Source: Prolixibacter bellariivorans ATCC BAA-1284
Lineage (GTDB): Bacteria; Bacteroidota; Bacteroidia; Bacteroidales; Prolixibacteraceae
Assembly: GCF_000621705.1 (NCBI RefSeq)
Contig: NZ_JHXO01000015.1
Location: 28,483 to 92,482, forward strand
DNA: 64,000 nt
Direction of reading: 5' to 3'
Positions 20,301-27,910 of the stretch are shown one piece after another. Numbering within the stretch: the stretch's first letter is position 1; every line of letters begins with the position of its first letter. Position numbers and translations under genes: made by a program. The notes beneath the pieces are model-generated. The model was given only the letters and a program-made list of their open reading frames with translations. It made no database searches and was not told the DNA's origin.

Positions 20301-21617
20301 TTGCACCTACGCAAGGATGGTACGACATTCCCGGTTGAGGTGAATGTAACGATGGTTCAGCTTGAGAAAATTTACACCATTGCCATTGTTCGGGATATTA
20401 CACAACGAAAGTTGGATGAACAGGAACTGATAAGCGCCAAAAATAAAGCGGAAGAAAGCGACCGTTTAAAGTCCGCCTTCCTGGCTAATATGAGCCATGA
20501 GATTCGTACGCCAATGAACGGTATTCTTGGCTTTACCGAACTATTGAAAGAACCTATGTTATCGAGCGAGGAGCAGCAGCAGTATATTGATATCATAGAG
20601 GACAGTAGCAAGCGTATGCTGAATATTATCAACGATATCGTTAATATTTCAAAAATCGAATCGGGACAAGTTGAAATTTCGATTTCTGATACCAACGTAA
20701 ACGAATTGCTTGATTATGTATACAGGTTTTTCAAACCGGAAGCCGAACAGAAAGAATTGAATATATTCTATAGAGCTCTACTTCCCAATGACGAAGTAGT
20801 TATAAAAACAGACAGGGAGAAAGTATTTGTAGTGCTCACAAATCTTGTAAATAATGCCATTAAGTTTTCTAGTACAGGCTCCGTTGAACTTGGCTGCCAA
20901 AGGAAAGGAAATTTTTTCGAGTTTTTCGTGAAAGATTCAGGCCCAGGTATTCATCCGGAACAAACAGAAGTTATTTTTGAAAGGTTCAGACAAGGCAGCG
21001 AATCGTTGACTCGAACTTATGAAGGAGCCGGATTGGGATTATCGATCTCAAAAGCCTACGTAGAAATGCTAGGGGGTAAAATTTGGGTGGAAAATAACAC
21101 TGATACGCAAGGGACAACCTGTGATGGATCGGAAAAATGGCCTGAAGAAAACAACGGTGGTGCTACATTCTATTTTAGCATTCCGATTAATCATGCACCG
21201 AAGGAGAAAAATAACGTTCAAATTGATCTTCCAAATAATGTTGCAAAGTACCAGGCCAAAAAGTTGAAAATTCTGATAGCCGAAGACGACGTAGTGTCGG
21301 AAAAGCTGATGTCATTTGTCGTCAGAAATTTTGCAAAAGAAATTCTAAAAGTGAATACAGGCATTCAGGTGGTTGAAACGATCCAGAGTAATCCGGACAT
21401 TGATTTGATATTGATGGATATTAAAATGCCGGGAATCGATGGTTATGAAGCGACCAGACAGATTCGTGCATTTAACAAGGAAGTGGTTATTATTGCACAA
21501 ACAGCTTATGGATTTGCAGGCGACAGGGAAGAAGCAATACAGGCTGGATGCAATGATTATATTTCAAAACCAATTGATAATGATGCTTTGAGCAAAATGA
21601 TAAAGAGCTATTTCTAA
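17364..21617 (+). CDS. Hybrid histidine kinase with about eight PAS units and a C-terminal receiver
   Basis: A 1417-residue soluble protein. About eight PAS/PAC units run from residue 15 to about 1020, most separated by DITERK-like connectors (for example at nt 18150, 19270, 19660 and 20395). The kinase core belongs to a different subfamily from its two neighbours: HisKA His1045 in ANMSHEIRTPMNG, then an HATPase_c with LVNNAIKFS and GAGLGLSIS. A receiver domain follows at about 1300-1417, with phospho-acceptor Asp1352 in LILMDIKMPG, acidic residues in IAEDD and the conserved Lys in ISKPID. It has no output domain, so phosphate would pass on through a phosphotransfer protein or another regulator. 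Start: ATG at 17364 with a good AGGAAAGAG ribosome-binding site. It may act as the integrator for the kinase cluster; that is inference. Confidence 0.92.
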   Translation: MGKKENIKSAKRPSHSKMSLTARGEVDMFAENIINTVREPMLVLNEELKVIKANLSFYNFFRVNPEDTIGRLIFELGNQQWDIPKLRELLEVILPEKITFDNYEVEHSFSTIGQRIILLNARQIKRAAGEEKIILLAIEDITEREHALETIKSNEQKFVTLAEQSPNLIFINYNGRVVYVNQKCVDVMGYSKEEYYAEDFDFMVLIDDDYKDIIRQNLYKSMQGLHVEPFDYRIVTKNNTKLDALITTELVDYLGGKAIMGTITDITERKHTEAVLRESERRTRALLDAVPDLIFRMDSEGTYLDYKADKATLYDQSGETIIGKKNRDITPPGFADLTERYIRKTLDSGAIQELEYQLDTPMHGMRDYEARMVPSGKDEVIAFVRDITKRKEAEALLKESEKFLRETQKIALLGTYALDIKTGKWRSSEILDSIFGIDADYDRSIKGWTAIVHPEWQQVMQEYLTNEVLGSLKKFDKEYKIIRKNDNTERWVRGMGELVLNGENQPIQLVGTIQDITESKLAEESLLKLKKAIDNSAEIIFLTDEHGIFTFANPTFTAIYGYTIDEIIGKVTPRILKSGLKDANDYIQYWEKLKSGNEVRDEFINKRKDGTLIQVEVSTSPVFDDRENIIGFIGIQRDITERKQSEEALLKSQQIIEGIINTIPVRVFWKDKNLTYLGCNNIFAQDAGFNDPKEIIGKDDYQMVWRDQAELYHRDDRLVIESGKARLNIEEPQTTPDGKNITLLTSKIPLRGPKGEINGVLGTYIDITERKQIELTLLERENFLDTLLNAIPIPVFYKDKNGRYLGFNKAYETFFDCSRDELIGKTVFEQSPGELAEIYFAKDNELLKTREEQHYESKIKTKNNLIRDVIFNKAVFTNSEGNVDGIIGTILDITDRKRTEESQRLFRTLLDKSNDAIEVIDVETGQFIDVNERACIDLGYSRSELLGMNIFDIDPNQTPEMFQSLMDGFQLSNSTIIETLHLRKDGTTFPVEVNVTMVQLEKIYTIAIVRDITQRKLDEQELISAKNKAEESDRLKSAFLANMSHEIRTPMNGILGFTELLKEPMLSSEEQQQYIDIIEDSSKRMLNIINDIVNISKIESGQVEISISDTNVNELLDYVYRFFKPEAEQKELNIFYRALLPNDEVVIKTDREKVFVVLTNLVNNAIKFSSTGSVELGCQRKGNFFEFFVKDSGPGIHPEQTEVIFERFRQGSESLTRTYEGAGLGLSISKAYVEMLGGKIWVENNTDTQGTTCDGSEKWPEENNGGATFYFSIPINHAPKEKNNVQIDLPNNVAKYQAKKLKILIAEDDVVSEKLMSFVVRNFAKEILKVNTGIQVVETIQSNPDIDLILMDIKMPGIDGYEATRQIRAFNKEVVIIAQTAYGFAGDREEAIQAGCNDYISKPIDNDALSKMIKSYF

Positions 21618-21714
21618 TTAATAGAACCCGCATCAAAAAAAAGTGGTATACCTTTTCCCTGGAAAACCGCAAACACATCACCGTTTTCCATGTGTGAATG
21701 ATGTAACTCTCAAA

Positions 21715-21840
21715 AATTTAATGTCAAACAGCCTCCCCATTCAAAAATGGTGGGATAATACTCTTCATAAACGGAAACATATACCACTAGCTTGTCCCAG
21801 AAGTTTTCTACTTTGTTCTTCCCGATTTCTTCACATCCAT
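21715..21840 (-). pseudogene. Decayed TetR-family regulator fragment
   Basis: On the minus strand the first codons from 21840 read MDVKKSGRTK, matching MGMKKSERTK of the intact TetR gene at 11557. After an internal deletion the sequence resumes with VYEEYYPTIFEWGGC and then LTLN, matching YKEYYETIFQWGGCPILN of the intact protein. The two parts are in different frames and most of the helix-turn-helix is missing, so it cannot be functional. The upstream palindrome is fully conserved. Divergence from the intact copy suggests an old paralogue rather than a recent copy. Confidence 0.75.
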
Positions 21841-21849
21841 TACAAATAC

Positions 21850-21863
21850 ATACCAATTGGTAT
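21850..21863. promoter_or_regulatory. Second copy of the TetR palindrome
   Basis: ATACCAATTGGTAT again, at nearly the same distance from the dead TetR start codon (nine bases) as in the intact gene. It could still bind the intact TetR protein and influence the region between the kinases and the 22473 gene. Confidence 0.55.
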
Positions 21864-22472
21864 AAAATAAAAATAATGGAGAAGAAATATTAAGCATTGA
21901 AGTATATTAATAACCCAAAATTGGAGTCGATAAATTAATGGAAATCTCTATCGGGTGATCATAATGGATAGGTTTTTTCATTGATTTGTCGTAAATTAAT
22001 TCTGCTTTAATAAATTGATTATTAAAATTATCTGACTGGCCAGGTGCTAACATAACACAAGATGTTTGCTACAGTGTACACATATTTAGCCATGTAATCA
22101 TTTTTATTATAGAGAATATCCGGGAGGAAGAATATGCACGTTATTCGTCCACCTTAAGAAGCATTGATGTTTCCCGTTGTATATCCCGAAAATTTAGATG
22201 AACCAAGATTCCCGGTCAATGATATTACATGTCATCCTGACATCGATTTCTGGAGAGAAACCAGGAGCGTGTTTATTTCAATGGTGATGTGAATGAATTG
22301 AATTAACTGAGGACCCGGCATTTCCTAAATTGCCGAATACCTGAATTCATTTCATCTTTTATGCAATATCCAGTGATGGGGAGTCTTGCCCGGGCTTCTG
22401 AGTGGTATTCGGTTTTTACCGAAACGTCGAAAAATAATTGTCTTGACAAAAAACTCCCAAAAGTTAAATCAA

Positions 22473-23843
22473 ATGAAATCTATACTGTTAACCTTTTGTC
22501 TTGTTTTTCTGTGTGTCGGTTTTGTTCCTGAATCAGCCATCGCACAAAGAAAAATGAACCTCAAATCCGGACAGCATTTCCGGACCCCCAATCCATATCC
22601 ATCTTTCTGGAATTGGAATTACCATCATCGAAAGCCAGACGATCCTGTTTTTCATCGCCATGTCACTGAACCTTTGTTACAACCCGGACCTTTGGGCAGT
22701 TGGGAAGAGGAGAGTGCATCACATCCCCGTGTACTGTTCGACGGAAAAATTTACCGCATGTGGTACATGGGCATGGATTACGATTACAAGCGTGGACTGG
22801 GATTAGCCATGTCGAAGGACGGTGTTCACTGGACCAAGTATGAGGGGAATCCGGTATTGGGGCCGGGGGAAGAAGGTGAATGGGATGACTATGGCCCAGA
22901 AGTACCGGCCATTATTTACGATAAAAAGGAATGCCTTTTCAAGATGTGGTATATGGGCGCCAATGAACCATATGCCTCCATCGGTTCCGGTTACGCCTGG
23001 TCGAAAGATGGTATTCACTGGACTAAATATGAGCACAATCCTGTACTGAAAATCGGAGAAGAAGGAGAGTGGGATCAGTATTATGCCGCCTTGGAAACCG
23101 TCGTTTACGATGGGAGAATCTACCGGGGGTGGTACACGGGTTTCCAGGATGATTCCTGGTATGCACACATTGGTTATTGTTGGTCAAAAGATGGTATCCA
23201 CTGGCACAAATACAAGGAAAACCCGGTACTGGCTCCCGTTCCCGGAACCTGGAATGAAGCCGGAATATGGGTCTCCAGTGTGGTGCACAAAGACGGCCTT
23301 TACTACATGTTCTATGACGGCGGTGATTATGCCGGCAGCAATTCTATTGCTTATGCTACGTCGAAAGATGGAAAGAACTGGGAACCTTATGAGGATAATC
23401 CTATTTTCTTTGCATCCGATAGTGGATTCGACGACTTTTGGGTACTCACTCCCTGGGTGAAGTATATGCGACATGAATGGAAAATGTGGTACACAGCCAT
23501 TAATCAGGATTGGGTGCAATCGATGGGTTATGCTTCTTCGCGTGAACATCCGTATATTCATCAGCGGCAGATAGCCCGTGTCAACCATCATTGTATTGAA
23601 AGCATAGAACCTAACCCGTGCAGTGATTATGCGACTATTCGAATCAAAATGGAGCAGCCGGGAATGGTATCTATGAATATCCTCCGAACTGATGGAAGCC
23701 TGGTACAACAGCTGGTTAACCGGAAATATGAAGCAGGTACCCACGAAATACATTTCAACGCCTCTGCCTTACACAACGGAGTCTATCTCTGCAATCTGAA
23801 ATTAAATGATTATAAGGAAACGAAGATGATGGTGAAGAACTGA
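22473..23843 (+). CDS. Secreted five-bladed beta-propeller glycosidase-like protein with T9SS tail
   Basis: I place the start at ATG 22473, because it gives a clean signal peptide (MKSILLTFCLVFLCVGFVPE... cleaved after AIAQ). The open frame extends upstream to 22386, but that extension is unlike a leader. The mature protein repeats a motif of the type YRMWYMG...SKDG(V/I)HWTKYE.NPVL about five times, as in the five-bladed propeller fold shared by GH32, GH43, GH62, GH68 and GH130 families. The exact family and substrate are not clear, and I cannot assign catalytic acids with confidence. The last 80 residues (from about IEPNPCSDYATI to ETKMMVKN) form a type A T9SS C-terminal sorting domain, so it is exported to or through the outer membrane. 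A strong terminator follows. It stands alone and is not adjacent to SusCD genes. Confidence 0.82.
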   Translation: MKSILLTFCLVFLCVGFVPESAIAQRKMNLKSGQHFRTPNPYPSFWNWNYHHRKPDDPVFHRHVTEPLLQPGPLGSWEEESASHPRVLFDGKIYRMWYMGMDYDYKRGLGLAMSKDGVHWTKYEGNPVLGPGEEGEWDDYGPEVPAIIYDKKECLFKMWYMGANEPYASIGSGYAWSKDGIHWTKYEHNPVLKIGEEGEWDQYYAALETVVYDGRIYRGWYTGFQDDSWYAHIGYCWSKDGIHWHKYKENPVLAPVPGTWNEAGIWVSSVVHKDGLYYMFYDGGDYAGSNSIAYATSKDGKNWEPYEDNPIFFASDSGFDDFWVLTPWVKYMRHEWKMWYTAINQDWVQSMGYASSREHPYIHQRQIARVNHHCIESIEPNPCSDYATIRIKMEQPGMVSMNILRTDGSLVQQLVNRKYEAGTHEIHFNASALHNGVYLCNLKLNDYKETKMMVKN

Positions 23844-23865
23844 GCGGGTGACTGTTGTTTGGAAA

Positions 23866-23905
23866 AGAGAAGGCCGTCTGCCTGATTAGATGGCCTTCTT
23901 TTTTC
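23866..23905 (+). terminator. Intrinsic terminator
   Basis: An AGAAGGCC/GGCCTTCT stem (23868-23875 with 23892-23899) is followed by a run of T residues, 23 bases past the stop of the propeller protein gene. Confidence 0.8.
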
Positions 23906-24217
23906 GTAATAAAAGCGGGGACTTGGCCGGTGCTTGTTGGTTTGCGAGGATTAGGGCTCGGAGATACGGTGAGGGGAATGGATGAGGTCATCAAATGATT
24001 CCCCCGGGAGGCTTGCCCCCAGTAGGTTTGCCCCGGGGATAGTTGGTTTTACGAAATTTTTTTATTCCAATCGATTGTTCTAATCGCCAAATGCTTTGCT
24101 GCTTGCATGAGATTTATCATCCTGTTATATTGCGAGCTTCCGGACATCTGATAGTATTTTATGCTACATTTGTGACTCAGACAGACAAAGCAGATTGGTT
24201 AACTAACTAACAAAAGA
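23906..24217. other. Intergenic region upstream of the lipoprotein gene
   Basis: About 310 bases. There is a short GC-rich stretch (CCCCCGGGAGG near 24001) of unclear meaning, then AT-rich sequence expected to carry the promoter of the following pair. No gene is seen. Confidence 0.4.
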
Positions 24218-26026
24218 TTGAAAAAGCTTGTATTTTCTATTCTCATTGGATTGATTCCATTGATTTACTCATGTACGTATTCTACGGGAGGGGAGAATTT
24301 TGTGGACGTTGATCAAAACACCACTCCGCCGCAGGTTCAAAACCTCACACTCGATTTGAACCAGGATACATTAGTTGTCTATCAGAAGACACGCTATAAC
24401 TTTCATTTTGTTTCCGATAAACAACCTATTTTGGGTGTGGTCATCACCTTGAATAACCAGGATTTTGTTTATGATACGGTCGTTGGTTCCATCGATATCG
24501 ATCCCAAAGTTATTCCTGAAGGGGTATATTCCATGGCAATGAAAGTTTACACACATACCGGCACGGGAAGTCTGGCCGATAAGACGGGAACCGAAGCGTA
24601 CCTCTTTCAAAAAACGTGGGTTGTCATCGTCGAACATCCCAGGGCGCCCGACTTGAAAGTGACTTCATCCATCGAAAATGGATTTCTTCGGTTTCATTGG
24701 GACAAATTCGATTCGCCTTTCTTTTATTCTTATCGGTTATTCATCGATAACAGCGGTATTGGCGCTTCTTATGATCATGAGTTTACTGATTCCAATATCA
24801 CTTCGTTTGTCGATTCATTTTATGTGGGAGGAAAAATCAGGTTGCAGCTTTTTGCCAAATATCGAGACCTGGACGGGAACATAAAAGCTACTGAGTTTGA
24901 TTATACCTATGACTATCCCCTGGAGATGCATATTCAGGAAAATCCCGATAGCCTAACCGTCAGCTGGCCGTCGCAACCTTTTCAGAGTAAAGCCTTTTTC
25001 AGCACAAGCCAAAGTATCGACAAAACAGCAATGGGGGCTGACACGTCGATAACCCTCCCTGCACCGGGTATGGGCAGGACTATCGATTATCAACTCGAAT
25101 TCCAACCTGTGAAAAAGTGGCGGGATTTCTATCTTACTTATTACCAGATGAAGCGATATACACTGGGAGTCGACGACGGTCAAAGCTTTACCGAAGTGGT
25201 CTACGATCCCTCAATTCACTCTTTTTTCGTGAAGTCGGCCGACTACCTCCGAAGACTGGATGCACATCTGGAAGTGATTGCCAGCTACGACCACTCCTAT
25301 GATTACAAGGATAATCATTCCCTGGCCATTTCGAAGAATCATCAAACGGTGTATGCCGTTATCGCTCAGCAACGCCGGAAATTCAGCATGACCCTCTTAA
25401 ATGACCTGGGTGGTATGCCCAACGGTTTTGGGGATAATGCGACCTTCCGGGTCGTAAAAAACCTGAACGATACGATTTTCCTGGTAGGGCATAACAGTAA
25501 TTTTTCGTTATTGAATATTTTAAGTAACCGGGTGATTACTACGACAGACCCACTTCGTACTTCCGGCTCGATTGCTTATTATCAATTTGCCGTGTCATCC
25601 GACGGACACTATGCTGCGTTTGCTAATGAACTCGGAGTGAGTGTATACGAGGTGGTGAACGACAGGCAGTTCGTTTTGCAGTATGAGAATTCCAACGCCT
25701 ACTACAGTTGCTTGTTTAATCCGCGAGAACCAAACGAATTGGTGTTGAATGCACAGGATGGGATTCATGTGATGGACTGTTCAACCGGTCAAATCACTCG
25801 TAATCTAAACCAGTTTGTGGCGAACCCTATCAATTTCGATCCGGTAACCAATAACTTGTTGCTGGTCTCCAATTCCCAAAAGAAAATATATGTGTACGAT
25901 TATGAAAATAACGTGGTGAAGCTTACGCTGAATCATCGGGCCAGTGCCTGGGATTTTCGTTTGCTGAACAACACCATTTTGTTCGACGCCGGTTATCATT
26001 TAGCAGTATCAGATTATGTCCATTAA
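24218..26026 (+). CDS. Lipoprotein with Ig/FN3-like N-terminus and propeller-like C-terminus, unrecognised
   Basis: A 602-residue protein that begins with a TTG start giving KKLVFSILIGLIPLIYSC, a lipobox with the lipidated Cys at about residue 19. No in-frame ATG gives an equally good leader. Residues about 35-290 look like beta-sandwich (FN3-like) domains. The C-terminal half has repeated short beta motifs (SLAISKNHQTVYAVIAQ, YQFAVSSDGHYAAFAN, FDPVTNNLLLVSNSQKKIYVYDY) in the style of a WD40/YVTN propeller. The stop overlaps the start of the next gene, an outer-membrane barrel, by 11 bases. The pair probably forms a surface complex. I do not recognise a named family and assign no function. 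Confidence 0.8.
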   Translation: MKKLVFSILIGLIPLIYSCTYSTGGENFVDVDQNTTPPQVQNLTLDLNQDTLVVYQKTRYNFHFVSDKQPILGVVITLNNQDFVYDTVVGSIDIDPKVIPEGVYSMAMKVYTHTGTGSLADKTGTEAYLFQKTWVVIVEHPRAPDLKVTSSIENGFLRFHWDKFDSPFFYSYRLFIDNSGIGASYDHEFTDSNITSFVDSFYVGGKIRLQLFAKYRDLDGNIKATEFDYTYDYPLEMHIQENPDSLTVSWPSQPFQSKAFFSTSQSIDKTAMGADTSITLPAPGMGRTIDYQLEFQPVKKWRDFYLTYYQMKRYTLGVDDGQSFTEVVYDPSIHSFFVKSADYLRRLDAHLEVIASYDHSYDYKDNHSLAISKNHQTVYAVIAQQRRKFSMTLLNDLGGMPNGFGDNATFRVVKNLNDTIFLVGHNSNFSLLNILSNRVITTTDPLRTSGSIAYYQFAVSSDGHYAAFANELGVSVYEVVNDRQFVLQYENSNAYYSCLFNPREPNELVLNAQDGIHVMDCSTGQITRNLNQFVANPINFDPVTNNLLLVSNSQKKIYVYDYENNVVKLTLNHRASAWDFRLLNNTILFDAGYHLAVSDYVH

Positions 26027-26726
26027 AAGAATTATACCGCTCGTTTCCCTTTGTTTCATTAGTATAGGTCTGAAAGGGCAGGGGTTTGAATTTCGCCCGG
26101 CCATTGGTTGGGGTACGTATGCGATGGCTGATTTTAAAGATTTTCAGCAGTACGCTATTCCCGATATAGGGGTGAATGTGAAAAGTGTGAAAGAGTTTCC
26201 GGGCTATGCCAATTTCGGAGCCGATGTGTTATACTATTTGAATCCTTCGTTCGGTTTTGGGGGTACTACTGGTTATTATTCCACCGGTGCCCGAAATAGC
26301 TATGCCGATTATTCGGGGTCGTATAGGATGGATATTAAAGCCAGGGCCGTGAATTTTGGTGGAATCGTTTCCTATAAACAAGAAGTTGGGAGCAACCTGT
26401 TTTTGGGACTGGAGTTGTCTTCCGGCATTAAGCTTGCTAATATTGATATAGCTGAAAAATTAGTTATTCCCAGTCAGGGGTTTGACGAAACATATCAGTT
26501 CGAAAGCCACAACTGGTGGATGATGCCACAGGTCAGGATAAGTCGCTATTTTTTTACCGACATCTCTTTTGGTATTTATGCAGGTTATGAATATAATGCG
26601 AAAAGCAAAATAGAAACCAGGGAAAACGTTCTGCACTATCTGGTCGGTGAGCATGGTCCGGTTAAGCAGGATTGGTCGGGAACCCGAGTCGGCGTTTATG
26701 TGACGATTCCTATGAATAATTTATAG
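26016..26726 (+). CDS. Outer-membrane beta-barrel protein
   Basis: A 236-residue protein with a signal peptide (MSIKRIIPLVSLCFISIGLKGQ) followed by alternating aromatic/hydrophobic strands typical of small porin-like barrels (GFGGTTGYYSTGA, SGIKLANIDI, YFFTDISFGIYAGYEYN, GTRVGVYVTIPM). The start ATG overlaps the end of the lipoprotein gene by 11 bases, so translation is coupled. It is likely the membrane partner of that lipoprotein. The specific role is unknown. Confidence 0.8.
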   Translation: MSIKRIIPLVSLCFISIGLKGQGFEFRPAIGWGTYAMADFKDFQQYAIPDIGVNVKSVKEFPGYANFGADVLYYLNPSFGFGGTTGYYSTGARNSYADYSGSYRMDIKARAVNFGGIVSYKQEVGSNLFLGLELSSGIKLANIDIAEKLVIPSQGFDETYQFESHNWWMMPQVRISRYFFTDISFGIYAGYEYNAKSKIETRENVLHYLVGEHGPVKQDWSGTRVGVYVTIPMNNL

Positions 26727-26823
26727 TGTAGCAGGTTGTGGCGTAGTCTCAAGCAGAGGGTGATGTCGCAATATTCTTCCGGATTCCTTTAGCTTCCTTG
26801 CAAGCCAAAAGTCAAAAACTTCC

Positions 26824-26831
26824 TATTTTTG
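26824..26831 (+). promoter_or_regulatory. Candidate Bacteroidota -7 promoter box for the lipoate ligase
   Basis: TATTTTTG fits the TAnnTTTG -7 consensus and lies 16 bases before the ATG at 26848. A TTG at 26798-26800 could serve as the -33 element, although the 23-base spacing is a little long. Confidence 0.4.
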
Positions 26832-26847
26832 CAAAAAAATTTCATTC

Positions 26848-27834
26848 ATGCTGATTATCGATTCGCCCTCAAATAACGCCTGGTTCAACATTGCTTCCGA
26901 AGAGTATTTGCTCGACAAATATCCGGATGACGAGATTTTTCTCCTTTATGTAAATGCGCCTTCCATCATTGTGGGACGGTTCCAGAATACATTGGCGGAA
27001 ATCAACCTCGATTATGTCAAGAAAAACAAAATCAAGGTAGTTCGCCGGATGTCGGGCGGTGGTGCCGTGTACCACGACCTGGGTAATCTGAACTTTTCGT
27101 TTCATACGCCTTTGGGAGACGACGATTTTTCCGATTTCTCGAAGTTCACCCAACCGGTGGTCGATTTGCTGAACAGCCTGGATGTCCCGGCTAAGCTGGA
27201 AGGACGCAATGATTTGGTGGTCGACGGCAAGAAATTCAGTGGCAATGCCAAACTGGCCCGCAAGGGGAAAATGATTCAGCACGGTACCATTTTGCTGGAC
27301 TCTGAAATGCAGGTATTGAGCGAAGCATTGAAAATCAATCCGCTGAAATTCCGGGATAAAGCGGTGAAGTCGGCCCGCGCCCGTGTAACCAACCTGATTG
27401 ATTATTTTCCGGGCGGAATGACGGTCGACAAGTTCAAGCAATTGCTTATTGGGCAAATCATGAAAGAAAATGGCGATGATACAACCATTCACCACCTGCG
27501 GCCCGACGAAGTGGCGAAAATTGAGCAACTGGCCGCGGAAAAGTACAGTACCTGGGATTGGAACTTTGGTGGTTCGCCCAACTACGATTTCAACAAAGCC
27601 ATTAAGGTACCTGCCGGATTCATTGAACTGCACATGGATGTGAAGAAAGGCATCATTCAGAAAGCAAGAATCTTCGGCGATTTCTTTGCCTCACGCCCCA
27701 TCGAAGAGCTCGAAGAAAAGCTGGTTGGTGTGCCGCACGAAACCAACAACATCCGGCAAACTCTATCATCGGTGAGCTTAACCGACTACTTTGGGAAGGT
27801 AACAACGGAGGAAATAGTGGAGCTGTTTAGCTAG
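26848..27834 (+). CDS. lplA: Lipoate-protein ligase A
   Basis: A 328-residue cytosolic enzyme that activates lipoate with ATP and attaches it to a lysine of lipoyl domains in 2-oxoacid dehydrogenases or the glycine cleavage H protein. The BPL/LplA fold is shown by RRMSGGGAVYHDLGN at residues 66-80, the lipoyl-AMP binding loop. GKKFSGNAKLARKG at about 127-140 contains the conserved lysine (about Lys135), and HGTILL follows. The length fits the family with its C-terminal accessory domain. It stands alone, with its own candidate promoter. I see nothing unusual. Confidence 0.93.
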   Translation: MLIIDSPSNNAWFNIASEEYLLDKYPDDEIFLLYVNAPSIIVGRFQNTLAEINLDYVKKNKIKVVRRMSGGGAVYHDLGNLNFSFHTPLGDDDFSDFSKFTQPVVDLLNSLDVPAKLEGRNDLVVDGKKFSGNAKLARKGKMIQHGTILLDSEMQVLSEALKINPLKFRDKAVKSARARVTNLIDYFPGGMTVDKFKQLLIGQIMKENGDDTTIHHLRPDEVAKIEQLAAEKYSTWDWNFGGSPNYDFNKAIKVPAGFIELHMDVKKGIIQKARIFGDFFASRPIEELEEKLVGVPHETNNIRQTLSSVSLTDYFGKVTTEEIVELFS

Positions 27835-27910
27835 TGAAAACGGGATGGCTGCGAAATGCTTTATCGTATTTTATAAGCGTTTATTTGCTTACTCTCTCCT
27901 TGGAGTGCCT

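Larger units (their letters stand above)
21618..22472. other. Long intergenic region with TetR remnant
   Basis: 855 bases without an intact gene. The first 250 bases hold the decayed TetR fragment and palindrome described separately. The rest, to 22472, is AT-rich with no recognisable gene; it should include the promoter for the downstream secreted protein. Confidence 0.5.

Noticed and set aside
22060..22385. Possible remnant gene before the propeller protein
   Set aside because: A few short peptide-like stretches are visible, but nothing matches a family I can name.
22386..22472. Upstream extension of the propeller glycosidase-like gene
   Set aside because: It adds a basic stretch before an otherwise perfect signal peptide at 22473; unlikely to be translated.
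26869..27633. Long minus-strand open frame opposite the lipoate ligase
   Set aside because: Shadow of lplA codon usage; lplA has full motif support.
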